Assembly: GCA_023374025.1 (NCBI GenBank)
Contig: SIJG01000011.1
Location: 2,480,932-2,544,931, forward strand
Direction: 5' to 3'
DNA: 64,000 bases
DNA from: Heterodera schachtii
Lineage: Eukaryota > Nematoda > Chromadorea > Rhabditida > Heteroderidae
Shown one piece after another: positions 24,311-36,094 of this stretch (the first letter of the stretch is position 1; every line of letters begins with the position of its first letter). Under the pieces are notes generated by a model that searched no databases, was not told the DNA's origin, and worked only from the letters and a program-made list of their open reading frames with translations. Made by a program: the position numbers and the translations under genes.

Positions 24311-25190
24311 TTTTCGAGTCTCTCTAATTACTTTTTATAAATTTTTAATAAATTATTTTTATTATGGAATTTAAGAAGACTAACTTCTTGTCTTATTTTT
24401 ATCGTGATGAAAGACTACAAAAGTTTAAAAATTTATTGATTTGTTTTTGATTATATTTGACTATTAAAAGCAGCATTAAAAAGAATCAGATATTAATTGG
24501 CATAAAAAATGATTTAGAGTTGAAATAATGGAGAAGTATTAAAAGCAAAAAGAGGACAATAATTTATAACATTTATTTTTTATTTGGTAGTAAATTTTTG
24601 GTCGTAAATGGAGCTGATTTTCATGAAATTTAAAGGAAATAAAGAAATAAAAAATAATTGTATTTTTATTTAATATTTTTAATTATTTCTTATATGTTAT
24701 ACTGCTTTGGTCACGAGAGATGGGTTACAAATTCTTACTTTTCTTCAGTGACCCGTTTCTTATTTTGAATTACGTTTTATTTACTTTATTTATTTTATTT
24801 AAGTTTCTTGAATTTATTTTAAATTTATCTAATAAAATTCTTGTCCTCGATTAATCATGTTAGCAGAAGTTTGTCGAATGGTGCTTGCAATTTTCTTTTT
24901 AATTACTGCTAAGTTTAAAATATTAACTAATTATTATGTCGTTTGCTTTATACAATTTCTTGATTTTAATTAGTGCAGAATTTTTATATTCTTTAATTCT
25001 TTATTGAAACATTCATTTTTACGAAAATTTTTAACAAATAATTTTTAATTTACACTCATTCTTTTTAACTTTAAAATAAATCTGATTTTTTATTTTTGAT
25101 GACTTGATATTTGGAAAATTTGATCATTGTGGAAATTATATTCATTAAACAATTAAAAAACTTTAAAATAAAAAAATAATAAATATTTCT
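24311..25190. other. AT-rich non-coding, nothing recognised
   Basis: Background sequence. A slightly GC-richer patch at 24710-24760 (TGGTCACGAGAGATGGG) has no visible partner. Confidence 0.45.
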
Positions 25191-25191
25191 T

Positions 25192-25672
25192 GATATGATT
25201 CAATAACTTTAATTGTTCTCTATCAGATTTTGTTTTTTGAAAATTTTTACTCAAGTATAAAAAAAGTTATTATCATAAAATTACAAAAAACCTTAATTCA
25301 TAATTTTTTGTCCAGAACTTTTTTAAAACTCAATAAAATTTTCTGAAATATTAAAGATAAAAAGAGAATTCTTAGAATTATCGAATATAAATTAATTTTG
25401 GCTTAATTGCATTTTAAAGACTTTAAAATTTTAATGTTTATAATTATATATGCATGACCATTGCAAAAAACATAGCATGTTCAATGCTTTATAACTTTTT
25501 TTATACTTAAGGAAAAATTTTTAGAAAATAATATTCTGAAAGAGAACAATTAAAGCTTTTGAATACCAAGAAATATTAATTAGGTTGAATTTGAGCCAAG
25601 CTATTAATTTATATATATTACTCATTTTTGTCTTCAAATCCATTGGCGGAATTTAAGAAACACACAAGCACC
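25192..25672 (+). mobile_element. Foldback element P1 (left end decayed)
   Basis: Internal inverted arms: GATATGATTCAATAACTTTA at 25192 against AAGCTTTTGAATACC ending near 25567, and TTGTTCTCTATCAGA against TCTGAAAGAGAACAA. The right end finishes in AAGCACC (25672), equivalent to the ends of P2 at 25899-26487. The body between the arms is the reverse complement of the P2 body. The left terminus is not visible, so this is an older copy. Confidence 0.7.
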
Positions 25673-25688
25673 GCTTTTGACTCTTAAG

Positions 25689-25878
25689 TAGAGTAGAGCG
25701 GGACAAGGAATTTTGGGCAAAACCGGGACCGGGACCTTTTCGGGTTGAAAACCCGGGAATTTTGGCTGGGAAAACCGGGAAAAAACCGGGACTGGTCCCG
25801 GTCCCGGTCAAAACCGGGACTTCGGTACTCAGTTGTACTCAGTTGTCCGCGTTTTTGTCGCGGTCCCGCTCTACTCTA
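25689..25878. mobile_element. 190-bp hAT MITE with CCGGGAC words
   Basis: Perfect 16-bp terminal inverted repeats TAGAGTAGAGCGGGAC. Flanking 8-bp direct repeats are CTCTTAAG (25681-25688) and CTCTGAAG (25879-25886), one mismatch. TAGAG at the tip and an 8-bp duplication fit the hAT superfamily. The interior is almost entirely iterated CCGGGAC and its complement. It sits between the two foldback elements P1 and P2. Confidence 0.88.
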
Positions 25879-25898
25879 CTCTGAAGTACTAACATTTG

Positions 25899-26487
25899 GG
25901 TGCTAGTGCATTTCGTAAAAACCGTCAAATGCAACACTCATGCGCGTAATATATATTAATTCATAACCTGGCTCAAATTCATCCAAATTAATATTTCATG
26001 GTATCATTCAACAGCTTTAATTGATCACTATCATAATATAATTTTATAAAATTTTTTACTTAAGTATGAAAAAGTTATAAAGCATTGAATATGCTATGTT
26101 TTTTGCAATGATCATGCATATATAATAGAAATATTTAAATTTCAAAGGCTTTCAAATGCAATTGAACCAAAATTATTTATATATTTAGCCATAAGATTCT
26201 CTATTTACCTTTAAAATTTCAGAAAATTTCATAAAACTTCTGCACAAAAAATTCAGACTTAACATTTTCAAATTTTCTGACAATAACTTTTCTCATACAT
26301 AAGTAAAAAAATTTGTAAAATTATATTCTGATAGAGAGCAATTAAAACTGTTAAATGATACCATGAATTATTAATTTGGATGAATTTGAGCCAAGTTATG
26401 AATTTATATATGGTACCCATTTTGTTTTCGAACCCATTGGCGGTTTTACGAAACGCGCATGGGTGGCGTACGAAATGCACCAGCACG
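25899..26487. mobile_element. Foldback element P2, MULE-like, 9-bp target duplication
   Basis: The 9-bp direct repeat TAACATTTG flanks the element (25890-25898 and 26488-26496). Ends are GGTGCTAGTGCATTTCGTA and the complement of CGTGCTGGTGCATTTCGTA. The inverted arms extend about 180 bp (TATCATTCAACAGCTTTAAT against ATTAAAACTGTTAAATGATA). There is no transposase; the 72-codon minus frame over the right arm is incidental. Length 589 bp. Confidence 0.85.
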
Positions 26488-26499
26488 TAACATTTGTAA

Positions 26500-28165
26500 A
26501 TTTAAAGCAAATTTGGTCATTCCGGTCTCAATTTATTTTATAAATTTTTATGACTAAGTCATGAATTATCTTTAATATACGCAGAGAAGATCATAAATTT
26601 AGAATTTTCTCAGAAACGATTTTTTTTTATTTAGAGAGATTTATAAAAAACAAAAAGACATATATTTATTTATTTTACCATTTTTTGGAATGAAAAATAA
26701 CCCCTAAAAGTAAATTTTTGCAATATTCTCAAAAAATTTTTTTATTTCTTTTTATATTTTCATTATTTAGCTTGGATTTTTGTCTTATTTTAATTATTAT
26801 TTGTAATTTGTATTGCGGTTTATTAATCCCTTAATATTTTTAACCAAGCAGTATTTATGGTGATAAATTATTTTTTTTTATATGTTAATTTTATAAATAT
26901 ATATTATTTTTAAATAAATATATTATTACCACCGAACAGTTTTTCATATTTATAAATTAAATAAGAAATGTTTTACATACTCGGGAAATTTAATACATTG
27001 TTATTTTCACTAATAAATTTACCTTTACTTTATATTTAAATATGAACTTTTTTCACCATACGTTTATTTGCTTTTTTTATTAGTTATTTTAATTTTTTTT
27101 TATACTTTAATGGTGTCATTTATTTGTGATTAATTTATTGCTTTTTAATTATGAATTGAGACATTGTTTTATGAAATTGTATGAAACACATCTTACTTCA
27201 GATTACAGAGATTTTTTAAATAATCATATGTATCAATTTTATAATTCGGTTATAAAAATATTTTATTAAATCATTTTCTTTTTTATTATTTTTCTTTTAA
27301 AAAATGCATAATTTTATACTCGACCCATTCATTGCCAATTGCCAATTAACACTTTTAGTTTTTAAGTATAAAAACTTTCTATATCAAATTTAAATTATGG
27401 TAATTTTTTCAGTATTCATTCCCATACATTTTTTTTCATATATTCATTGTTGAATTTATATTCATTTTCCTTATGATTTTTTTTCATTATGATTTTTGAT
27501 TATAAGCATTTTAATTTCGGATTATTCAATATTTTTTATTAATATATTAATGATTTATTTTATATTAAAAATGTTTCTTTGGTTATAAAGTAAATTTTTA
27601 ATTTTTCTTGTCATCGTTCATCCCCAACCAACGCTTGTCCATCTGGTTGGTACGTTTACAATTATATATTTTATGTTTTCTTTAAAATGCTTTAGTTTTG
27701 TTTTATGTAATTAAATTCACTAAAATAATTAAAAAGATTCTAAATAAATTTTATAGTTTTATTTGTCGTGCTATTATAACAGTGACAATTAAAAGATAAT
27801 AATATTATATAAAAATAAATATTTTTTCATTAATACAATCATTTTCGATTTTACCATAAATTAATCTAATAGTTTTACATAATATGATTAATACTTATGC
27901 TTTTTTGTATAATTATATATTTCTGTTTCTCAAACAAATAAATTATCTTTAAAAAAAGATATTTTTTCATTTTTTATTATCTTTTTTAAATCTAATGATT
28001 GTATATTATTAATTAATTATTTTGGGATTTTTTTGCCACTAAAAATCAGATCCCTACTAATGACCTTCCATGAAATTTTGAATAATATTATTTTTATGAT
28101 GGAATTTAAGGATATGTTTTTTTCATAATTTTATTTTATGTTTATATGAATTGGTTTTTTAATTT
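26500..28165. other. AT-rich non-coding; one short hairpin
   Basis: Background sequence. At 27624-27650, CCAACCA and TGGTTGG form a 7-bp stem around a 13-nt loop inside a GC-richer patch. No gene seen. Confidence 0.45.
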
Positions 28166-28169
28166 CTTA

Positions 28170-28370
28170 TAAATTTATTAAATTCTTTTTTACAATAAAA
28201 ATGCTTTATTAACTTTTCAAATTAAACACATTTCCATGTTGAAACTAGTATATTTCTTAAGTAGAACTTTCAATTAATAATTTAACAATTAGTTATCTAA
28301 TAACGCATAATTACAATAAATTTTTAAAGGATTTTAGGCACATTTAAAAATTCACATAATAAAAAGGAAA
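28170..28370 (+). repeat. Dispersed repeat R6, copy c
   Basis: ACAATAAAAATGCTTTATTA, CAAATTAAACACATTTCC and TTTTAGGCACATTTAAAAAT parallel 9420-9605. The following AATTCACATAATAAAA also matches. Confidence 0.65.
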
Positions 28371-28399
28371 ATTTTCAAAAATTTAGTATTTTGATATTT

Positions 28400-28690
28400 A
28401 ACTTTGTCCAAAATTATCCTAATTTAAAAATCTTGATTTCTTTCGATAGCACTAATGTAAGTGTTTTCTATTAACCTACAAAATTTCAAAAAAAATTGTT
28501 AAGCTTCAAAAAAGTTACGATTTAAAATGTTAAAAAAACTTGGTTTTTGAGCTTCTAAAGTCATAACTTTTATGAAACTGAATAAAATTTTTAAATTTTG
28601 CTGAATAAAAGAAAACACTTAGATCTTTCGAATGATATCAATGTTTTAAAATTTGATTCATATTGGCAATGTTATGAATAATTTTCCTTC
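28400..28690. repeat. Foldback superfamily member
   Basis: The left half (TAAGTGTTTTCTATTAACCT, ACAAAATTTCAAAAAAAATT, AAAAAGTTACG) is inverted against the right half (CATAACTTTTATGAAACTG, AAATTTTGCTGAATAAAAG, AAAACACTTAGATCTTTCGA). Termini are not clear. Confidence 0.6.
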
Positions 28691-28724
28691 AAAAGTTTTA
28701 ATTTTAATGGTTTTTGACTAATTA

Positions 28725-29434
28725 CTAGGGCTGAGAATTTTAGTGACGAAAATCTCAAAATAGTTAAATAAAATAGTGAGTAAAAAATGCAAAATAGTGA
28801 AAAAATAAAAAAGTCCAAATAGTGACGAATATGACATAATTTTAGCCAAAATTGAGCAAAAATAATTCTTTTTTGTTAAGGAATTTTCCAAAAAAGGCCG
28901 AAATAGTGAAAAAATAATGACAAAACGCCAAAATATTAAATTTTTACTATTTTAATTACGAAGCGCCAAAATAGTGATTTCTAGTGAATAAGAATTAAGT
29001 AAATAAATACATAACATTTTAATTCATGTGCGTCAACCAACATGAAGAATCAAGAATCAAGATACGATGCGATGCGATGAAACATGACAATAAAATAAAA
29101 ATAAAACAATAAGAGAATACTTAAAATTATTTTATACAAAATTAAATCTAAAAGCGCTTTCATAATATGTTAATATCCTACAGAGAAAAGCGCAGGAAAT
29201 AAAAAGGAAATATATATTTAAAATAAGATTATTAATCAAAGTTCTTTTCATTAATAAAATGAGTAAAATTAGCTATAAATCGTAATCATAGATTGAAAAT
29301 TAAAATTTTCAGTGCTATTTAAAACAAAAATTAACATGTTGACAAAAAAATTTTTATAAAATTATATTTGGCATTTTCCGCACATTTTAGTTAATTATTT
29401 TGAGATTTTTCTTAACAAAAAATCATGGCCCTAG
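28725..29434. mobile_element. hAT-like MITE with AAAATAGTGA words
   Basis: Terminal CTAGGGCTGAGAATTTT on the left is inverted against AAAATCATGGCCCTAG on the right, and the arms share AAAATCTCAAAATA. The left interior repeats AAAATAGTGA five or more times. No convincing 8-bp target duplication, so borders may be a few bases off. The middle holds short tandem strings (AAGAATC twice, GATGC three times near 29044-29080). Confidence 0.65.
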
Positions 29435-29918
29435 TTATTTATCATTAACGATTCTCTTAAAAATGAACATCTAATTAACCCAATGGTCGCATAATTAAAT
29501 AATGAGAAACATGAAGCGGTGATTAGAGAGCGAGAGAGAAAAACGAATCATTAGCATTGCAATTTTTTGGGTTTTAGAGAAAACAAAAACTTATTGATTA
29601 CTATATTTTTTGAAAACGAAAATTTTTTATAATTATTTTATTTAAAATTTTTAAAATTTTAGGGCTATTACGAATTGTTATTCTATATTTTAATAATTAT
29701 TAAAATATACATATTTTTTTATAAATTTAAATACCTGCGGAATTTTTAGTTGGTAATTAAAACAATTTACTATTTTATTTCTGATTAACCATGGGAAATT
29801 GCTCTAATGAGCTAAATTGTTTGCTCAATGTCGTCTTATCAGATTATGAATCAAGTTTATAATATTATCACTTATTTATTTTAAGTGAAAGTGAAATATT
29901 TACAATATTTATAATAAT
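29435..29918. other. AT-rich non-coding, nothing recognised
   Basis: Background. GAGAGCGAGAGAG near 29530 is a short purine run. Confidence 0.45.
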
Positions 29919-30407
29919 GATTAGCAATAATTTTTTCACATTGTTTAAAAATTTTTAAATTTTTTATTTCATTTAATTACATAATAAGTGATCCATTTTT
30001 AAATGTAAATTTTTAAATTAATTAATTATTTTTTAATAAATTTTTGAACATTAATTTTTTTACAAATAGATTAATCATTTATGATCAGTTTAATACAATT
30101 TTCTTATGTTTTTGTTTTGTAATTTTATTACATTCATTTGAAATTTTACTCATTATATGCTTTATAAGTCATAATGAAATTTGCGTTATAATGAAATAAT
30201 AAATGCTGAATTTTATGTTATATTTAGGATTATTCAAAAATAATTTTATTATTATTTTAAACTTTTGTCTTTTAAAACAATGATTCGGCTATTGTAAGAG
30301 CAAAAAATTATTTTATTTTTCATAACCAATTTAATCATCTTTTTTATTAATAAATACGGTAATTTTTTGTAAAAAAAACTTTCTTTCAACTGATCAACAA
30401 CTCTCAA
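29919..30407 (+). repeat. Direct duplication R2, copy a (uninterrupted)
   Basis: Starts GATTAGCAATAATTTTTTCA. Its last 347 bases (30061-30407) appear identical, without indels, to 33931-34277. The first part is diverged from 32837-32970. A predicted minus frame in the second copy is background-like. Confidence 0.85.
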
Positions 30408-30472
30408 TGTATTTTTGCCAGATTTTCAAATGAAATATCAAATCTTGAAGTTAATTGTTAATAGGGTAAATT

Positions 30473-31091
30473 GGTGCTATGTCGTTATATAAAAACCATC
30501 AAAAGGAAATTTTCAAAAAAAAACTGTCCATAACTTTTGTATAAGTAAACCAAATTTAAAATCCTTGGTATTATTCGAAAGCATCTAACATTTATCTATT
30601 ATCTCACCTAAATTTCAAAAATTTTGGTCAAGTTTGAGCAAAGTTATGGCCAAAAGTACGCAAGGTACCAAGTTTTCACACATTTTTGGCCATAATTTTT
30701 AAAACCCAATGAAATTTTTTGAAATTTTGCAAGCTAATAGAGGACATATAGGGCTATCGAAATATAGCAAGCTTTATTAATTTTGTTGGTTCTGAGAAAG
30801 TTTTGTTCAGAATTTGTTGTTGATCAAAATTTTTAATGTCTAAAGAAAAATGTCCGTTATAAATTTCTTAGATTTTTTATTTTCTTACTATCATTCGATA
30901 GCCTTATGTGTCCTCTATTAGCCTGCAAAATTTCAAAAAATTTCATTAGGTTTTAAAAAAAGTTATGGCCAAAAATGTGTGATTTGGTTGACTTTGACAA
31001 AAGTTATGGGTAGTTTTTTGTAGAAAATTTCCATTTGACGGTTTTTTATATAACGCCCTTTTTAATGCTTTTTATATAACGACATAGCACC
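30473..31091. mobile_element. 619-bp foldback element, MULE-like ends
   Basis: The termini GGTGCTATGTCGTTATATAA are inverted perfectly against the right end. Arms of almost 300 bp follow, with ACACATTTTTGGCCATAA against TTATGGCCAAAAATGTGT and GCTAATAGAGGACATATAGG against CCTTATGTGTCCTCTATTAG. Flanking 9-mers match at only 6 positions. GGTGCTA at the tip resembles element P2. No open frame. Confidence 0.8.
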
Positions 31092-31192
31092 CGCTTAATT
31101 ACTTCATTAAATTCTTTTTCGTAAGAAAGAAGAAATTTTCGTTTCTATGACATTTATTTTTTTGTATAAAATTATCTAAAGCAAATTAATTA

Positions 31193-31415
31193 AAATGTAT
31201 TGCAAAATGAGGATTTTTCGAAAAAAGGTTTAAGATTTGAAGAAAAAGTTCAACATTTTGCCAAATATACCTAATTTTTCAAAAAATCATGCGTTTTTGT
31301 CACTTTTTTATCAAAAGACCACAAAAATCCGCAAATCCTCATTTTCCAAAAAAACCCTCTTTGACCCTCTAAAAGACGGCAAAATGAGGAAAAATCCTCA
31401 GATATCGAAGCCCTG
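31193..31415. mobile_element. Truncated hAT MITE with AAAATGAGGA words
   Basis: The right end on the minus strand starts CAGGGCTTCGATATCTGAGG, a hAT-like tip. The word AAAATGAGGA and its complement occur four times. The left tip is missing. The 97-codon plus frame across it (31237-31530) includes the words and is not convincing as a gene. Confidence 0.5.
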
Positions 31416-32765
31416 TAATAAAGCCTCCTTTTCTGAAAGAAAATTAAACAATTTTAGTTCAAATTTATATTTTTATTTTCCAATATTTTGGTATATTTTA
31501 ATTGGTTTATTGGCACGAATAAATAACTAAAAATTTTTTTTTCATATGTTTGCCATTTAAGAGACAATTAATTTATTGAATAATTTTTTCCTTCAATAAT
31601 TTTTTTTGGATATCTATCTTTAACATTATGATTCAAATCCCTATAACATTTGCGCAATATTTTCTCAAGTCAACGAGCCAAATTGTGTTTTTAATGCATA
31701 AATTTTTTTATTTTGTTTTATTTTATGAATATCTTTTTTATACTGTGTTTAAATGAAAATATTTTTACGATGGTTTACTATTTAATAATTTTGGTATCAT
31801 TCTAAAACTTAAAGTTCATACATGTCAGAAGTTTAAAACGATTTCGAAAAAATTTTTAATTTTTAATTTACTCATCAGTTTATAGATTCAAGGGATCAGC
31901 TTAGAGAGTAAATGGAGGATGACTTGAGAACTATTTATAAATGCGATTTTTCGAAAGAATCAAAAAATATTTATAAAAATATTAAATATATTATTGAATT
32001 ACCTATGTATTAAATTTTATTGATGTTGAATTGGAGTTTAGCATTGTCCTTTCAATTAATTTTATTTTCTTTATGTGCATTTTTACTAACAAATAAATAA
32101 ATAGAATAAATTTTGCTATTTTATAATCATTACCACTTTTATGTCATTCTTTTATTGAAACTTAATTAAGAAATAATAAATCCTTTAATAAATATTTAGT
32201 AGAATTTTTGTTAAGGAATAACTTTTAATTATTAATTTTTGCCTGTTTTTCTTCTTTGTTGAACATAATGTATCAAAGATAAAATTTTTTTTACTTCTTT
32301 TAGTAATTTTATAAATTATTTTACTCTTAATTATTTTCTTAGTACCTTTTTTAATCTATTAACTCTCTATTTATATTTTTTCATGGTCTCCTACACCAAT
32401 CTGTTGTTTTCCATTGCACGTTTATAATTAAAATTTTATGCTTCCGTTAATAAATTTTAATTTATTTTTGGGTAAAAATATATCTTTAATATAAAAGGAT
32501 TAAAAGAAAAACTTCTAGTATTTATGTTTTTTCATATGCGAAATTGAGCTTTTCAATCGAATGCTCGAATACTTTTTTGGTATGAATATACTTAAGCCGG
32601 AGTTTTACAGAATATTTGTTGTATACTTTCTGTTTATAAATTTGGTATTTTAAATTTATTTTTGTAATAATTCACTTGAAAAAAACTGAAATTTAAAAGC
32701 AAATTTTTTTTAATCCCATCCCTAAGGTGCGCAATAAAAACCACCATCATTTTTGGCCCGCCTAA
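31416..32765. other. AT-rich non-coding, nothing firm
   Basis: Background. At 32340-32430, ACTCTCTATTTATATTTTTT, TCATGG and a GC-richer tail faintly resemble the CTCACG repeat family. Confidence 0.4.
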
Positions 32766-32836
32766 TGGAGCTGAGTCGTTATATAAAAACCATCAAAAAG
32801 GGCATTATATAAAAAACCATCAAATGGAATTTTCTT
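32766..32836. repeat. Terminal fragment of the 30.5-kb foldback family
   Basis: GTCGTTATATAAAAACCATC and AAAAAGGGCATTATATAAA then CCATCAAATGGAATTTTC match one terminal arm of 30473-31091. The fragment stops exactly where the R2 duplication copy b begins (GATTAGCAATAA). Confidence 0.65.
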
Positions 32837-33315
32837 GATTAGCAATAATTTTTTCACATTATATAAAAATTTTTAAGTTTTTAAGTGTTCCATTTTTTAA
32901 ATTAAATTTTTAAATTTAGTTATTTATTTTTTAATAAATTCTTGAATATTTGTATGTTTTTTTTGACAACGTATGCACCAGGGCTGTTGCAAAGGGAAAA
33001 ATAAAAAACGAAAGGCGAAAAGCGAAAAAAGCGAAACCAAAATAAAAAGCGAAAGCGAAAAGGCGAAAGCGAAATGCCTAAAAAAGCGAAAAAGCGAAAA
33101 GGCGAAATTTTTCCAACAATTAGATGAATTTAAAAGACAAAAAAATTCACCTTTTATTGTGCTTAACTGTTCTGTTTATTTGCTTTTATTTCTTTTTTAT
33201 CGTAGATTTTTGTATAGAAATTTATAAAACGCATATTTCATTTTTTGAAAACCGAGACTCAAAAAATTTACAATTTTAGCGGTGCGCTTTTCAAAAACAT
33301 TTTCGGAAACAAGGG

Positions 33316-33470
33316 ATGGGGGCGGCGCCGTCGGGAAATTTTTGAAAATTTGGATGGATCTGTTAACAGATTTGTCCAAAAAATGATAGATTTTTGCAAT
33401 TTTGAGAGAATTTTTTGTTTAAATAATTACTATTTTTGGGCCCGGCGATGCCGATAGGTAGCGCCAGGCG
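33316..33470 (-). repeat. GC-core module, two segments in the 33-kb MITE
   Basis: Segment one: GGGGGCGGCGCCGTCGGGAA, then GATCTGTTAACAGATTTG and CAAAAAATGAT. Segment two at 33438-33470: GGGCCCGGCGATGCCGATAG then GTAGCGCCAGGCG, which can fold into a hairpin. Both match the modules at 12.9, 36.1 and 56.4 kb. Confidence 0.75.
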
Positions 33471-33499
33471 AATTAAAATTAAAAAAAAATTAAATTAAA

Positions 33500-33580
33500 A
33501 AAGAAACCGTCAAGCGGCATCGAACTCTTGACAGAAAATAATGTCAAGGTTGCTGCACTAACCACTACACCAGACTACAG
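33500..33580 (-). ncRNA. tRNA-like unit with Pol III boxes
   Basis: On the minus strand the A box is TGGTGTAGTGG (33562-33572) and the B box AGTTCGATGCC (33516-33526). From the first A-box base to the last B-box base is 57 nt, as in a type I tRNA gene. A run of six T (33500-33505) follows at once and could stop Pol III. The acceptor and T stems do not pair well, so this is a tRNA-derived promoter or SINE-like head rather than a functional tRNA. Confidence 0.55.
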
Positions 33581-33930
33581 ATAAACAAACAAAAGCAAAT
33601 TTTACTTTATTTCATAAAAATTTGGTAAAAACTTTGTGTTAATTTTTTGCTTTTTCTCCCACAAAATGCATTTGTTTATTTTAAAAACCCAATCTTTAGG
33701 GGTGTACTTTTATTTCGCTTTTCAGCAAAAAAGCGAAAGCGAAAAGGCGAAAGCGAAAGGCCCCAAAAAAGCGAAAAAGCGAAATAGCGAAAGGCGAAAA
33801 GCGAAACTTGCAACAGCCCTGGTATGCACATCCTTTTTTAATTCCTAATAAGCGTATTTAATTTTATTGTTTTTTAATAATTTGCTTATTTTTTTCAGTT
33901 AAAAAGTCTGTTTATTATTTTAAAAGAGCT

Positions 33931-34277
33931 TACAAATAGATTAATCATTTATGATCAGTTTAATACAATTTTCTTATGTTTTTGTTTTGTAATTTTATTA
34001 CATTCATTTGAAATTTTACTCATTATATGCTTTATAAGTCATAATGAAATTTGCGTTATAATGAAATAATAAATGCTGAATTTTATGTTATATTTAGGAT
34101 TATTCAAAAATAATTTTATTATTATTTTAAACTTTTGTCTTTTAAAACAATGATTCGGCTATTGTAAGAGCAAAAAATTATTTTATTTTTCATAACCAAT
34201 TTAATCATCTTTTTTATTAATAAATACGGTAATTTTTTGTAAAAAAAACTTTCTTTCAACTGATCAACAACTCTCAA
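33931..34277 (+). repeat. Direct duplication R2, copy b (347 bp)
   Basis: Appears base-for-base equal to 30061-30407, from TACAAATAGATTAATC to ATCAACAACTCTCAA. The next base begins the inverted duplication R3 copy B, so 34277/34278 is a rearrangement junction. Confidence 0.88.
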
Positions 34278-36094
34278 GGATGAGATGTTGTCTTTAATTT
34301 TAATGTAAATACAAAATGGTATAAAATATTGAAAAATAGTTTTGGCTACAAGAAAAATCTGTGACCACGAAATCAGTTGATAAAAATCAATTAAAATGCA
34401 AATATAAAAACAATTAACCACCATTAATTTTATTAATTAGTTTTGAATAAATTAATCAATATTGGATTAATTTCATAATTGGAAAACCCTAAAGAAAAAA
34501 CATTTATATAATTTGTCTCAAAATAAAAAGTAATATTAATATTGAACATAAAAGTAATTCTGTTAACTCAGTAATGTTTAAATTCTTGAATGAAGATTTT
34601 TAGACTTTTATGGTTAAACCAATTACATAAAATTATTTTGAAGATGTAAATTAAAACTTTAATTTACAAAGGGCTTTTACAATATATTTTACGAAAAACG
34701 ATTTTACCTTTTTTAAATCAAAAATTAGCAAATATTTATAATTGAAACCAAAAAAATTAAAGTTAATTATGCAATTATTTAGAAAATTTAAATCAATAAA
34801 GCGCGTTTAAAAAATATATTTGTTCTGTAATATTGGTTAAACAAAAAATATTCAAATTAATCGCACAAAAAAAAATATTAATATTTCTTTTTAATACATA
34901 ATCAATAAATAGTTTCAATGCATAAAGAATTATACGAAAATTAATTTAAAATTCATATTTTTATATTTTACTTATTATAAAGTTAAAACAAATTTATTTT
35001 TAAGCTAAAAAAATAATTTACAAAAAGGACTCCAATTTTTAGTAATATGAATATGATAATATTCAAAATATAATTAAATATGTAAAAAACTAAATTTTAT
35101 AATAAATTTTAATCAAATGTATTCAAAAATACATTTTGACACCATAAAATTTAATTTTAAATTAGCCCTCATTTGTCGATTATTTTATTGTTTCTATATT
35201 TAAAGTGAATCGACTATTGAATAAATTGAAAATTAAAAATTCTGAAAGTATCAAGTAAAAATATAAACTAAAATCAAATAAAAGTATATAAAAATGAGCA
35301 TATTATAAGAAAAAATGAAATCATTTTTAATATTGAAAAATGAAGAGCAAAAAATGAACTTGAACAAAAAACATTCAATATGAAATTAAATATTTAATTT
35401 TTCAAAATTAGTTTATAAATTATTCTTTACTACAAAGCATTTGAAATCTTTTAAAAAACCTTAATAATTTAAAATTAAAATTATTAGTTTACAAACTTAA
35501 AATAATAAACCATTTCAACAAAACATAATTTTTCAATCCACCGATTCTTTACTTGTTTTAACTGAATATAATTTTTAATATTCGATACGAATTTATTATA
35601 GTTACGTTAACCTAACAAATATATGTCAAAATATAAAATAAAATAAAGGATATATTTATATTATTTTGAAAACAATTTTCTTACACAGTCAGTGCTTGTT
35701 GAAATGGGTAATGAGCTATAATTTAAAAAATAATTATTAATAAGTCATTTACAAATAAAGTTAATAAATTTTAAAAATTCTTAAACAAATAACTCATTGA
35801 TACAATAATTTTGTATATTTCTAAAATTATGAATAAAAAAATAAAAACAAATCCAGATATTCAACCACGGACCGGGAATTTTTTACAAAAGCTGGCCCGG
35901 GATTTTCCGGGACCTGAGAAGCCGGGACCGGGACTTCGAATTTTTTCGGAACCGGGACCGGGATGCAGGACCAACCGGGAATTTTTAAAAATTCAAAAAA
36001 ATTCAAATTTTAATTTTTTCAGTTATTTCAAACAATTAATCACTTTTTGACTCAAATACTCGAATATTATAGAAATTCAGATTTACTTTTCATC

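Larger units (their letters stand above)
32979..33821. mobile_element. 843-bp hAT MITE with AAGCGAAA words
   Basis: Perfect 8-bp target duplication GTATGCAC (32971-32978 and 33822-33829) and 14-bp terminal inverted repeats CAGGGCTGTTGCAA, diagnostic of the hAT superfamily. Both subterminal zones carry arrays of AAAGCGAAA and AAGGCGAAA in the same orientation. The interior contains two GC-core segments, a tRNA-like unit on the minus strand and the string CTTTAGGGGTGTACTTTT. There is no transposase; the short frames inside read through word arrays. It interrupts copy b of duplication R2, so it inserted after that copy existed. Confidence 0.92.

Noticed and set aside
28725..29434. Target duplication for the AAAATAGTGA element
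   Set aside because: Tried several offsets; no 8- or 9-bp direct repeat matches convincingly.
33500..33580. Functional tRNA gene
   Set aside because: A and B boxes fit, but the acceptor and T stems do not pair and it lies inside a MITE.
32979..33821. CRISPR-like array because of repeated AAGCGAAA words
   Set aside because: Units are too short and irregular, lack constant spacers, and sit inside a hAT MITE with a target duplication.
33636..33848. 70-codon frame at the right end of the 33-kb MITE
   Set aside because: Half of it is the translation of AAGCGAAA words and it crosses the element border.
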